Shown one piece after another: positions 1 through 45,983 of a DNA stretch of 64,000 bases. Position numbers and translations under genes: made by a program. The first letter of the stretch is position 1, and each line of letters opens with the position of its first letter. The DNA lies in contig JAPXFQ010001140.1 in the NCBI GenBank assembly GCA_028564705.1, forward strand, positions 487,967 through 551,966. Direction: 5' to 3'. The notes under the pieces were generated by a model. The model saw only the letters and a program-made list of their open reading frames with translations, was not told the DNA's origin and ran no database searches. This stretch comes from Apricaphanius iberus. Taxonomy: Eukaryota > Chordata > Actinopteri > Cyprinodontiformes > Aphaniidae.

Positions 1-2230
1 TTATATTGGGTTATTACACAACATTTAAAGCTTTTCATGATGAAAAAAGGAACAGAAAAGAAAAGCACTTGAAACATCAAAAAACACAAATGAAGCATCA
101 AATAGCAGCAACAATACAGACATAATCACATACTAAAGAGAAAAAAAGACTGTCTGCAATAAACAATAGTGTTTTCACTCATTTCAAAAAGGAACAGGCT
201 ATACTCTAAGTGCATGAAAGAAGGCAGAGGTCTACTGAGCCTCTATCAAACATGAAAAATCCAAGCTCCAAGAATACATTAGGAAGATGAACCCAAGGGA
301 TTAAGTGCTTCATGAATGTCTCAAATAAAGTAAACTGGACATCCCAGCTTTATAGAAGATCTAGATGGAGGAATGGGTCAAAAATACTATAAAGTGTGTT
401 CAAACCTTGTGAAGACCTACGGGAAACATTTTACCTCAGTCATTGCCAACTATGGTTAGATAAGGCAGTATTGATTTTTATTTTACATTATGGCTCTCAC
501 AGTTGAAATATACCTTTCTTAAATATCTGGTGGTTAAATGCTACTATTATATGATAAACTATTTTGAGTTAACTTTAATAGGCAATAACCAGCCGGTTAT
601 TCAGGGTTTGCTTTTATTTTACAAGAGGATCTTTCAGCCCTTCAAAACAGGCCTACTTTACACATCTCGAGTCCCCATGACCAGACAGTGTAATTCAGCT
701 TCAGCGTACTTAATCAGCGAATATGCGTAAATACCCCCTGACTATTTCTGTAATATTTATCTTACGGTCCTCTCAGACTGTCACAAGGTAAAAGCAACTC
801 TCTCGCCCAATCACTTTGGGTTGCCTCAATTTCGGTTAGGGTATATATTTTAAAATTGTATAACGAATCTAATTTTGCATACACCCTATATAGAAACAGA
901 GCAATTCAGTCTCAACCTAATAAAACAGGAAATATGCGTAAATGAATATTTCAGCCTATCGACTTACAGTTTCTCACTGTTCTCATATAGTAAAAACTTC
1001 TATGTTCTGATTACTTAAGCAGTTCGCTAAGATCTGTTTCAGCTCCGGACGCTTGAAACAGTCTCAACTTACAACTTTCTAAGTAATACATACATTTATA
1101 TTTATATATGCAAATTCAATAGATGCAGCCAAGAAACTACCCTGAGTTTTGCACATCTGATTGATCTCTTCAGAGATTGTCCAATTCGTGTCACTCAACC
1201 CAAAGATGATTTAACAACCTTCTTATAACCATGCATCCATTCATCAAAGATATAAAAAAAGATACCACTGAGGTGATCTGAGTCTGGTCACTGTGATCTC
1301 TCCTGGTTTCCTGGACTGCTTACAGAGATCCAGGCATCAATCCCACCGTCACAATGTGAAGACAGATGCCTACAATCTCCACATAACATGGACCACCCAG
1401 AGCCAAGCAAAATTAAGACTACTGAGTTATTGATCCGGTGTCACAGTTATGAGATGAAGGCTTACCTACATTACAAGGTTGGAGTCCTGTCAATGAACAC
1501 ACAGTCAAATTGACAGGTCAGGAGCACCTCTTTCAGCCTGTCCTCGAAATCGGGAACTCCTAATCTCCTATGACCACTAGCCGCTGCTAGCGATGCCGTT
1601 CAACAAGTCAGTAACCTGACTCAATTAATCCCCAGGTCTTAACTAGTGAAAGAGACCCCAGTCAAGGTTTTTTTTTGAGGTCTCACTACAGAATTAAGTT
1701 AATACTCTTTAAAGGACTCGAATAAAAAGGGAGGTAACTTTCAAAAGTTTACTCTTAACTCAAAAAGGGAGTACAATACAAAATTCAAAAGAGTACAAGG
1801 GATAACAGCTCAAATTTGCAACAATATCTGTCAAATCTAATACCCCAAAGCAATCTCAGAAGCTAAAAACTGAAGCTAGAAGCTAAAAGATCCCTAACCA
1901 GCTCTCAACAAAAGCTCTCAAAAGTGAAGCCTAAAAACCTACTCAATCTGCTTAATGTTTTAGCTGTTAGTGCATATATAGACAGTTCTTTGAGGTGGGA
2001 TGTGTCTTATTCATCTGACACATGGAGATTTTACATATATGCATTTTCTCATCTTATAAACAATGCATGATGTTTCAGTAATTAAATTCTCTTCCTCCTG
2101 CAGTTCCTCTCACTCTGTCCCCCCAGCTGCTGACATGTGAATATGTAAATCAGGAGCTGTGGCTGCAGAGTGACTTAAGGGGAGAAGGACAGCCCCTCCT
2201 CCCTACACAGGGTTTACTCTGAGCTGTGGA

Positions 2231-2232
<2 letters not shown>
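1..2232. other. Unassigned AT-rich flank
   Basis: No gene or clearly recognisable repeat is visible. The short open frames here are isolated, carry no domain signature and have no supporting splice sites. The segment could contain decayed transposon sequence or distal upstream sequence of anos1, but nothing in it decides between these. Confidence 0.4.

Positions 2233-2274
<42 letters not shown>
2233..2274. repeat. (TA)n microsatellite
   Basis: Uninterrupted TA dinucleotides, about 21 units. The Ile/Tyr-rich open frame that covers it is a by-product of the repeat. Confidence 0.97.
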
Positions 2275-2279
<5 letters not shown>

Positions 2280-2519
2280 CCTAATACTTATAGTATATTC
2301 TAAAGCACACACTTTATAAGCATACAGAATTATATGAATATAAAACGTTAACAAGTGCAGTCTATAAGAAAAACATGAGACATAAAGAACTTTATTATCG
2401 CCCAACCTGAGTGCCAAAAGATTCGTTTTTCCTATATGCGGAAATGATGGGTATAGAACATCCGTTATTAATCTGTGAGAGTTTCAACACCTTTGCTGAC
2501 ATTTACAAACTTCTCATCT

Positions 2520-2895
2520 TTTTAATTCAATTTAGTTTATTCATATAGCACCAATTCACAACAGATGTAATCTCAGGCACTTTAAAAGAAAATTAATTTC
2601 AATACAATTATACAAACATTCCATTCAGTTAAAAGTTTTCTATGTAAGGAATCCCAGCAGATTGCGTTGAGTCATTGACATGAGGTTGGGCCCTGAACAT
2701 GCAGACTCCAACCACAGCAATCCCTCAGTAGTCCCTGATACTGAGCAAGCATGTAGTGAAAGTTGAGATGAAAAAACTCCCCTTTAACTGGAAGAAACCT
2801 CCAGCAGAACCTGGCTCAGTACAAGCAGCCATCTGCCACGACCGTCTGGAGGTTTGAGAAGACAGAGAAGAGACACAAAAAGAACAAAAGGAACT
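2520..2895 (-). repeat. L2-like LINE 3' end (inverted copy)
   Basis: Read on the minus strand, this segment matches the 3' untranslated tail found on + at about 44240-44590 and 63300-63640. Shared landmarks are the 'gaggtttcttcc' block, the 'catgcttgctcagt' block and the terminal 'gctata(t/a)(g/a)aataaac' followed by ATTCA-like units. Only the tail is present, as expected of a 5'-truncated non-LTR insertion. It lies about 0.7 kb upstream of the anos1 start codon, in antisense. Confidence 0.8.
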
Positions 2896-3575
2896 GATGT
2901 TAGAGTACTTAATGTGCCCACCATATTTATATTTATTTGAACATAGCAGAATAAAAGGGATTGATAGCATTGAATCGAATATAATGTGTTTTCCAAGTTT
3001 AGTTGTCCTTGAGCTGAAAATGTACAGTACATTGCTGACACATAAAAGAACTCCATTTCAAAGGAATAACAGCAATTAAGCAGCTTAGCAACTAAATAAA
3101 ACTGTTCCTTAAACAGAGACAAAAAAACAACATTTATTAGCTGGTTTACCCTTGAGATTGTGTAATAATAAAAAGCTGTGTTTTTCTACATTTATCAGAA
3201 TACATAAAGTTACAACTATCTTCTCTCATTACAGTTACAGATAAAGCTACAAAAAAAAATTCATGGTAAAACAATATTCTAGTTGATCAGATTTTAGAAA
3301 GGGATGAATGCTGTTAGTGATAAGTTATTTTTTTCATAACATCAATGAAAAAAATTAAAATAATTAAGCATAAAGTCAAGAGTTTAATTTTTGTTTAGGC
3401 TGATTTGAAATTCTACACCCTTCCCTGCACTGTGATAATTTAAAGCCAAGCCTTTCAGCATCCCTGACACCAACTTTGTCCCCGCTGTAGCTCCACCCTT
3501 AGCTGGGGGCTTTTTGTCTTGCCATGCCTTCTTATGCTCATTTCTGTTCTCTTCTCAATGCAGGAAGGAAGGAAA

Positions 3576-37116
<33,541 letters not shown>

Positions 37117-37354
37117 ATCTAAATCTACTAACGATAAAAACTTGACAGAGTTTTGATGAAAAATGAGAACTCGGACTCACCAGTTTTTGGATCCAGATCA
37201 ATAAACCCTCTAACATGGCATCAGTATTTTTCCAGTAGGATACGGTTTTATTTGGGGGATTTTAATCTTCAGCACTTTTTTAAGATAATCTTTAGTGGAT
37301 TCCAGTTTACAGTGAGCTAACCTTTTGTGTACAATAGTTGATGAAATGCATCTT

Positions 37355-37360
37355 AATAAA
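37355..37360 (+). promoter_or_regulatory. anos1: Candidate anos1 poly(A) signal
   Basis: AATAAA about 240 bases after the anos1 stop. Another AATAAA lies nearer, at 37200-37205. Either could end the transcript; transcript data are needed to choose. Confidence 0.4.
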
Positions 37361-37454
37361 GTACATAAGGAAAACACCAATTAGTTTAAATAATACAATG
37401 TACTTTCACTGTAATATTCCAGTCACATGAGTAAACCACAGTATTCCAGTAGCC

Positions 37455-38015
37455 TCATATTATGTACGAAAATTCAAAATACAAGGTGTCAGAAAATTAG
37501 AATATTACAACAAATCAAAAAAATATATTTTAAACTGAAACATCAGGCACCCGAAAAGTATCTTCATTTCTATGCACTCAATACATTTTTGGGGGGCTCT
37601 TTCTGCATGAATTACTGCATTAATGCGGTGTAATATGCTTCTGCTTCAGTGGAAGCCCATTTGCTTTGATTGCAGCATTCAGGTCATCTACGTCGTTGGT
37701 TCTGGCGTCTCTCATCTTGTTCTTGACAATGCTCCATAAATATTCTGTGTATGGTTCAGGTGATGCCACTTTGTCAGCCAATAAAGCGCAATACCACCAT
37801 GGTCAGTGAACCAGTGTACCTTTATCATTGTGGGTTCGTACCAGGTCCTGATTGGAAAATGAAATCAGAATCTCCATAAAGCTTGTCAGCAGAAGGAATC
37901 AGGAAGTTCTCTAAAATTCTTCTGGATGGCTGCATTAACTGTAGACTTCAGAAAACCCAGTTGACTGACACCAGTAGATGTCGTGTCACGCTAAATCATC
38001 ACTGAGCGTGGAAAC
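37455..38015. mobile_element. Tc1/mariner-like relic (tentative)
   Basis: The segment begins 'GTCAGAAAATTAGAATATTA' and contains 'TTCTTCTGGATGGCTGCATT' and 'AAATCATCACTGAGCGTGGA', wording I associate with an abundant non-autonomous fish Tc1/mariner family. The second end and the TA duplication are not clear. Confidence 0.4.
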
Positions 38016-38741
38016 TTGACTCTGTGTGCTGCCAGATCAGGAAAATGAGTGGACTGGTTACAAAATACTTTTGATTGACTATCTAACGCTGGGAAATATG
38101 TCTACGGATTTAATTTAGGGGTGGAATATCCCTTTAAAAATAAATGCATAAATACATAATATTTATAAAAATTACAAAAGTACACAGGAAAGTGGTCTGT
38201 GACTTCAGAGACAATGAACAAAGTAGGAGGATTAACACAAATTAGGAAATGCCCTCAAATATATCATATATTAGTAAAGTGCAGCAATTACACTTAGACT
38301 TAAAAAATTTTTTTTATTTCTAAAGTATTGAAGTAATTCTTCCGTGGTATTTCTTAGTGAGACATGTATGAATGTAGACTTAGAGACCACTTTATTGAAT
38401 ACAGTCAATGAGGAAGTAAAAAAACTCAACAGTCACCACCGTAACCAGATAGACCTTTGGTTGTGGATGTGGTCCAACTGGAGGATTATGTTACGTATGC
38501 ACACCTGACAAACTTGCAGCAACTGATTGACACTAAAACCCTAATAGGTAATAAAATATGTTCCTGAAACTGTGCAATGAATCAAGGTCCAAACAAGCCA
38601 GGGATACCTAAAACATTGGCTGATGTATTTATGCATGCTGTGGGTTTTTATGAATTGTACCTTTGCAGCAAATATCAGAGTGAAAATTAAAGATGACATT
38701 TTCAGATCACATATAGCTCCTATGCTGTATGAAAAGTTCAT

Positions 38742-39507
38742 GGGCCTGATTTATCAACATTTGCGCTTGTTAAAACCCGCACAAATCGCACGTCGCAAAA
38801 ACAGGCTGAGGCTGATCTATCAACACGCCGCAGAGCGCATTGCGTCTGTTAAACCCGCAGCAAGATGCACACAATCCATTTAGTGCTTTTGCCCTTGATG
38901 AATATGTAATCTGGCCGTTTCTCTAAGAAAATGCAACATTCTGGGAGGAGAACAGGCAATTAAGTAGGTGTTTCAGGTGCAGTGCCATTTACTAAGAATA
39001 ACAATGTTTGCCCCACCTGTTTTAGCGTCTAATTTTAGCACTTCTGAAAAGCCTCTTTTAATTTTGCGCTACCACATTCAGCATAAATGTAGTATTGAAA
39101 AAAGAAAAGAAAAATGTGATTCACACTCAATATAGCCTAAGAGTTTGCAGGCAGCAGAGAGCAGCGCATGTACACCACATGAATTACATTTATTACTGAC
39201 AAACGAAAAACAGAATTTACAACATTCTAACCTAATAGTAATTAATTCTGTAAAAGCCAGAGAACTGATATGTCGTCCCCCTCCCCTCTCCTTTTTTTTG
39301 TGCCAAAGATGCACCATAATTCAATGCGCATATTCCCCCTCTCTCTAGGCGGCAAACTCTTTATTTGCATAGTGCTACTGCGCCTGATAAGAATTTCTCA
39401 CACAATCTTAGTAAAGCACCCGCAACTTAAGGACAACCCACTTGCGCAATTCTTTAGCGCCGCACGCAATTTTTCGTCGTAATCAGGAATCTTGATAAAT
39501 TAGGCCC
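38742..39507. mobile_element. TIR element beginning GGGCCTGATTTATCAA
   Basis: Left end 'GGGCCTGATTTATCAA', right end (reverse complement) 'GGGCCTAATTTATCAA': 15 of 16 identical. Flanking trinucleotides are CAT and TAT. It is 766 bp with no transposase. Near-terminal copies of motifs such as 'CGCAAAAA' and 'TTGCGC' recur on both sides. Superfamily not assigned; a PIF/Harbinger origin is possible. Confidence 0.65.
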
Positions 39508-40259
39508 TATTTCTCTTGTTTGCTAATATTTTTGAATAAACCTATATGTCCTTTCTTCCTACTGTAAACCTATAGAGACTGTGTGAAACAGTTTTTTCAG
39601 AAATAAATTTCATGCACCCAAATGAACAATCTTGGGTTGTTTTTTTATGACAGTTTAAATATCACTATTCTGTAATCATGTATACCTTTTCATCAGTTAA
39701 AGAATGAAACTATTCAGATTAGGCAACGAAATGCATTTCCAGATCAATGGTTCCTGCAAAACTTATTTTATTCATCAGAATTTTATGTAAAATCCTTTGA
39801 ATGGAATTTTACAGTGGGCCCCAGGTATTCAAAATATGTGAGTAGGGTAATTTTTCTGCAAATAATTGGGAGTCCCAACCTGCAGAAAAATCCTCCAATA
39901 AATGTAGGTCCTCGGTAAAAGTCACTTCATTTCAACATTGTTTTTTCAGCTGAACAGCTTATGTGAGCCAATCAACCGAAAAAATAATGAATGGAAGTAA
40001 ATGGAACGAAAAAAGTTATTTTCTGGTCCCCTCTGTCTTACATCCTGAATCACACATATGTATCACACATAAAATTGCTTACAAATCACAAGTCCCATAT
40101 ATGACGTCCTTGGCTAACGCTAGCTAGACCTTAAAAAATTCACAGAGATCTTGTGGGGCTTCCATTAGCTACCATTTTCCAAATTGTCAGATTTACAGTG
40201 GTCTTCTCCACATTTAATGCTCCTTCATTCGTTCTGGAGGCCACAGCTATGTGTCTTGT

Positions 40260-41105
40260 TCTTCTTCTTCAATTGTAGTGCGCTGTGTTTTTACCAAGGG
40301 GCAAACTCTGCCCGCAGAATGTGAAGCCAACGCAGAAGTGAAAAAAATTGCAGTTCAGCCCTCATCTGCTGGGGGCTGGCTGCAAAAAGGAGCAACTTCC
40401 CTTTGACTCCCATGTTAAAAAGGCCAACTTTACAGCAAAAATAAACATGTTTACAGCCTGGTTCAAAAAACCATTTTAGGTTAGATAGTTCAGGTTTACC
40501 ATCATGACAACTCTGAGGGGGGTGAATTTTTTTCTAACTCCTCCGTTTATTTGTAATTTAATTGTGAAATTATGAATATTTAGGGACGTGTCCCTTTGAT
40601 TGACAGGTTTGTCTAGGCTAACGCTGGTGGCTAATGGTGGCTAACTGTAGCTGATAGCTTGCTCCGTAGTCTGCTGTCCCCCTCTTCACAGCCTGGGACT
40701 AACGTAAAGACTGTGGTTTTTATTACATTAACAGACCGTCCAAGAAGTTTATGCTTTCGGGGGAGGCTTCATACCGGCTGAAGCTTAACGAGCTTGGGGG
40801 GTCTCTGTCAGGTGGCAGAAAGGAAGGCTGTTCTGGTCGGAGCTTTTATCTCTTTCTACACGCGAGTTGGAGCAGGCGATCGGTCGGGTAGCAGCAGAGC
40901 AGCAAAGTCGGCAGGACCGGGACGCTGCGGCAGACCCGGTCAGGTAGAGCACCTCGAGACTCAAGAGCGGGAGACGGTTACATCAGGCTGGAAGACTACA
41001 GAGTTGGACTCTAGACACACTGGATGACCGCTGGTTAGATCAGTAGGCTACTGGTGTGAGGAACACAGCTGGAGGCATAAACTAATGGATGTCTGATGTG
41101 AGGTG
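40260..41105. other. Unclassified repeat-like segment
   Basis: It starts with text such as 'AAGGAGCAACTTCCCTTTGA' and 'TTTACAGCCTGGTTCAAAAA', which resembles dispersed fish repeats, and becomes GC-rich toward 41100, directly before retroelement copy 2. It may be part of that element or a separate one. No coding evidence. Confidence 0.35.
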
Positions 41106-42470
41106 AGTCACGGGCGGCCGCTGTGTCAGGCCGACGACCTCCTTGGATTGACTGGGGAACCTCTTATGGGGGTGCCAGGGTTGCAAAGTAGGTTGGTGCC
41201 GTTCTATGGGTCGGTGGGGACCGTACCTGGTGCTCGGGCCTCCTGTCGGTTCTCTGGGTTCTGCGGCCTGGTCGGTTCATTTGGGGGGGGCTGTCCGGCA
41301 TTGGCTGGGTCCCTGGTCTTGGCGCTCTGCGTGGGGCGGGATCTGGACCCGGGGGCTGGTAGATCTGGGTGTCCTGTTGCTGGCTGGACGCGGCCTGCGG
41401 AGGGCATACATCCGCTGCGGCTTTTACTGTGGCCTCCTGGCGGGTGTGTGCGTGGGGGGGTCTGGGTTTTTGGTGGTGGGGATTGGTCTGGGGTGCCGGT
41501 GGCGTGTGTCGTCTGTCGGCCAGCTGCGGGTCCCTCCTGCCTTGCAGCGGCGGGGAACCCCTGTCGGCTGATCCCTGGTCAGGGCCCTGCTGGGGGGCGG
41601 GATGCCCCTTGTCCCCGTGGCCTCCAGGTCCTGTTCCGGGCCCGCCCGGGCATAGCCTCTCTCCCTGCAATCTCCAGGGCCCCAGCATTGCTGGTGGGTC
41701 TTAACCTGGGGCTTCCATCTGTTCCTCTCTGGGTGGGGGATCGGACCTGCGCTGGTCCGCCTGTGGCTCCTGCGCTCTGTGGGACTCTGGACGCGGGCGT
41801 CTCCTGCCTCCTTCATGTCTGCGTTGATTCCTGTAGGACGGATTGACGGTTCCTTACACCAGCTATCAATCACTTGCATGGATAAACCTTATTCAAACCT
41901 GCATGCTCGCACACACACATAGGTGTGGGGACATTGGTGAGTAGGGACATATCTTGAGCTGAGGTTATCGTCATTAGTTAGTTGTTACCAGGGGCTTACC
42001 AGAAACATTAGTGTTGTGTTCATTAATCCATTTTTGTGTGTAGTGAATGTGTAATTCTTAGTTAATATAACCAGATCCGTTTGGTTAATGTTGTTCTGTT
42101 CTATTGGTGTTTTTTGTTTATTTTGTTTTCCCACTTCCAACAAAGGTGGAGGAGTGGGATGTTTTCTTGTGTTCTTTGTTGACCTCCCTATCTTGTATCG
42201 TCAGTTCACACTTCTACAGGTCCTGTTTCTCTTCTTCATCTTCTTCCTTCTTGTCTCTATTTCGTGTCCATAACTTCAAGAAATTAAATCCACAGTAATC
42301 ACTAATAAAGATTTTCATACATATATATTAAGTGGAGTATTATAGCAAAGCTGTAATGCTCTGCTTGGGAAAGTAAATCTGTTGGGCTTGTACTTGGTAC
42401 TCGGACACCAATTCTGAGTAGCAAACTGCTAGACAGGACATGTTAAAAAAAGAAAAAAAAACATTAAATT
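41106..42470 (+). mobile_element. GC-rich non-LTR retroelement, copy 2
   Basis: Collinear with copy 1 from about 21755 to its 3' end: shared 'CGGGCGGCCGCTG', 'TCCTCCTTGGATTGACTGGG', 'GACGGATTGACGGTTCCTTA', 'CTATCAATCACTTGCATGG' and 'GGGAAAGTAAATCTGTTGGG', and again an A-rich end (42443-42470). It starts about 260 bases further into the element than copy 1, consistent with independent 5' truncation. The long open frames inside result from high GC content. Confidence 0.8.
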
Positions 42471-42849
42471 TAAATAAAATCCCCATTTTTAAAAATAATC
42501 ATAGTCATACCCAGGGGCGGAGTTAGGGGGTAGCTACTTGGGCTTGAGCCCCGGATGTTTTCTGAGCAGCCCCAAATCTAGATTTCAATTTTGAAAGAGG
42601 TAAAAAGCTTCTCTGAAATAGTTGCAGTACCAGAGCTCACCAGAGGGGCATCAGCTACGTAAAATAGTCTTTATAGAGCCTCCCTGAGCCACCTGAAGAA
42701 GAAAGCAGCTGCTTCGGCAGCTTCAGCAGCCTGCCTGTGGGGGATGGGAGGAAAGGGGATACCGCTGCATAAACACCTGCAGGAGAAGACTCTTGATGAT
42801 TTGGCCATGTATTTGGTATATTAGGAACAGCACTATGCTGGTTTAATTC

Positions 42850-44590
42850 GTATTTGTCCAACAGATTTCAGTTTGCTCAGGTAAACAATAGATCTTCCTC
42901 TGCCTCAATGGTTACTTGCGGAGTACCACAGGGTTTGGTGCTTGGGCCGGTCCTTTTTACTATATATATGCTTCCCATTGGTAAAATCATTAGGCAGCAT
43001 GGGATAAATTTCCATTGTTATGCAGATGATACACAGCTATATCTATCCATAAATCCTGATGATTCCAATCAGTTAGGTAGACTATAGGCATGTCTGGAAG
43101 ACATAAAAACTTGGATGACTCTAAACTTCTTGCTTCTGAATTCTGATTAAACAGAAGTTGTCATCTTTGGACCAGAAGCTTTGAAAAAGAAACTACTTAG
43201 TCAACCCCTTCACCTGGACGGCATTAAATTAGTCTCCAGTAATAAAGCAAAGAACTTCGGTGTTATTTTTGACCAAGATATGTCAGTTAGATCTCACATT
43301 AAAGAAGTCTCTAGGATTTCCTTTTTTCACTTTAGGAATATTGCAAAATTAGAACCATCCTGTCCAGGAGTGATGCTGAAAAACTAGTCCATGCCTTTGT
43401 TACTTCAAGGCTGGATTACTGTAACTCTTTATTATCAGGTAGTCCACAAAATACAATTAAAAGTCTTCAGTTAGTCCAAAATGTTGCTGCAAGGGTTCTA
43501 ATGAATAAAAGAAGAAAAGATCACATTTCCCCTGTTTTAGCTTCTCTTCACTGGCTCCCAGTAAAATATAGAATAGAATTCAAGATCCTCCTTCTGACAT
43601 ATAAAGCTCTTAATAATCTAGCTCCATCATACATAAGAGACCTGATTGTTCCATATGTTCCTAACAGAGCCCTTCGCTCTCAGACTGCAGGTTTACTGGT
43701 AGTCCCTAGGATTTCTAAAAGTAGAATGGGTGGCAGATCTTTCAGCTATCAGGCTCCCCTCCTATGGAACCAGCTCCCAGGGCTGATTCGTAGAAACTTG
43801 TCTTTCTTTAAAACTAGGCTTAAAACCTTCATCTTTGACAAAGCTTACAGTTAGCGACAGGTTAATAGGTAGTTAGAGACAGGTTAGACAGGTAGCTAGG
43901 AAGAGACAGGTTAATGTTAGTAGTCAGGTAGAGTGTAGAAAGCTAGGAAGAGATAGGAAGAGGTAGAGTAGCTAGGTAGAGATAGATTAATGTAAGCCAG
44001 GTAGAGAGTGTTAGTAGCTAGGTCTAGTAGCTAGGAGACAGGTTAATGTTAGTAGCTATGCTGCTTTAGGCTAGGCTGTTGGAGGACATTATTAGTCAGT
44101 TCCTACTTTCTCTCCTACTTCTCCCCAACTGCATGATGTGCTGTCAATTCAAGGCCCTAACCAGCTTTCTCTTAGTCTCCTACAGTAGGTGCTCCTGACC
44201 CGCCCTGCTTGACAACCCTGACTAAGATGGCATTCCAGTGGCGGAAAGTTCTCCACATCCTGCTACTAACTTCTGCTTCTGCATCAGTTCTGTTGCTCTT
44301 TCTGTGTCTCTGCTGCCTTCTCCAAACCCCAGACGGTCTAGGCAGATGACCGCTTATGCTGAGACTGGTTCTGCTGGACGTTTCTTCCTGTTAAAAGGGA
44401 GTTTTTCCTCTCCACTGTCGCTTCATGCTTGCTCAGTGTGAGGGATTGCTGAGAAGTCACGACGCAATCTTCTGTGGTTCTCTAATTCCTAGATTAAACA
44501 TTGTATTGTAATAACTTTTCTTGTAAAGTGGCTTAAGATTACATCTGTTGTGAAATGGCGCTATATAAATAAACTTAATTCAACTGAATT
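42850..44590 (+). repeat. L2-like LINE, 3' half, nested in hAT element
   Basis: RT core 'VTCGVPQGLVLGPVLFTIY' and 'CYADDTQLYLS' (catalytic Asp pair), 'NFGVIFDQDMSVRSHIKEV', and a frameshifted tail with 'LASLHWLPVKYRIEFKILLL', 'SQTAGLLVVPRISKSRMGGR'. The 3' UTR includes a tandem 'AGGTAGCTAGG'-type block (43852-44050) and ends 'GGCGCTATATAAATAAAC' plus ATTCAA-like units. Same family as the tails at 2520-2895 (inverted) and 63070-63640. Confidence 0.85.
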
Positions 44591-45019
44591 GACATCAAGG
44601 AAATTTTTAGATAAAAAGAACAGATTGACAACAGCAGCTGTGAAAAAACAGACTATGATTCAGTTTTGTTAATCCTATTTTAAAAGTGCTGGCTTGTTAA
44701 ATGTAAATTTACTGTAAGTTTTGGTAAAGAAAATGAAACATATGAAACATGGGAGGAATATAAAACTACTTAGATAATCATTAAAAATAAGTAAATATCA
44801 CAAAGGCAGATGTTCTCTGGATTATTAAGACACAACTGAAAAAGAGTAAAGTAGTAAGTGAATAAATATAGTAAAACTTTGAGAATGGGCTATAAAATAT
44901 AAATATAACATTGTCAATTGCAGTTTTTCATAAGTTTGGCCAACAGGGTCAGAAAATCCGGTCATAAAAATGTTTTAGCCCACTCTTTAGTCTTCAACTA
45001 TTAAAGAGTATAGTCTATA

Positions 45020-45021
<2 letters not shown>

Positions 45022-45051
<30 letters not shown>
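45022..45051. repeat. (TA)n microsatellite
   Basis: About 15 pure TA units. Confidence 0.95.
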
Positions 45052-45055
<4 letters not shown>

Positions 45056-45819
45056 TTAATGAGATCACATCAAGCAGAAGAATATTTGTCACTTTTAGTT
45101 CCTCCACATTGACGGAAACCACTGATTGTGGCCCTATGTATAAACCATGAAATTAAATGTGAAATGTTCAGCTGCATTTGTGTAGCTAATCAAATAGTGA
45201 GATTGCTGCAGAGGTTGGTATACAAGGTTTGGGACTTTTGCCTGGGAGTTTGGATGATGTTCTGACGGCTGAATGTGTCCTCTGCTACCACTAGAGAAAG
45301 GGATTAAAGCCCCACTCCAGCCACAGTTTTGAAATCAGTGAACATTTCTGAAATTAAAGTGATCAGAATTCGTAAACACGCTCCGAAGCAGCCATTCCCT
45401 GACTCGCAAGCTTCAACGGGAGAAAATACAGCATATGAGTGGTTTCTGCACCGGTGGTTGCTTCAGTAACTCTTTAGGCTGCTGTCAGCTCCCAGAAAGG
45501 GATACATTAAGTACCTTATTCAGGTTGGGGATTATGCTCAGATGCTTTCATGGGAATCTTTTTTTATTGATGTAGTTTCCTGTACTCTGTATAAAGCTGA
45601 AAATATTGGTGACTCTGGAACATGTGATCAGGGTTGTGAAGTTTTTAAATAATACTGTTACAATAAAAGCTATTTATATGTATGTATGTATAAATACTTG
45701 CACAGAAAGCAAAGACAAACAGAAAAACCAGTGTATGAAAAAACTGAGCCGGAAAAACGGCAGAGACCAGATTTATATCTAAGACAATAAGAACTTAGCA
45801 GCCCATTTGCTCTTGAGGG

Positions 45820-45983
45820 TTTAAATGAAGGCAACTGGACTTTTTCTTCTTGTATTGAAAAATGTTCGTCTCTCATCCGAGAGGCTTCGTCCAATCCAGT
45901 CTTTCGGAACTGAAGAAGCCTCTTGGATGAGAGACGAAATGTTTTCAAGACAAGAAGAAAAAGTCCAGTTGCCTTCATTTAAA
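45820..45983. repeat. Fold-back with perfect 33-bp arms
   Basis: The first 33 and last 33 bases are exact reverse complements ('TTTAAATGAAGGCAACTGGA' begins the left arm). Inside, imperfect inversion continues through 'TCGTCTCTCATCC' and 'GGATGAGAGACGA'. The strand could form a long hairpin. The sequence resembles a common fish repeat that has been duplicated head to head. Confidence 0.8.

Noticed and set aside
41103..41846. 247-residue frame in retroelement copy 2, and overlapping minus-strand frames
   Set aside because: Same reason: composition-driven, with opposite-strand frames of equal length and no family similarity.
43852..44050. Possible satellite array
   Set aside because: The 'AGGTAGCTAGG' reiterations are irregular, and related sequence recurs in the L2 3' UTR at 63070, so it belongs to that element.
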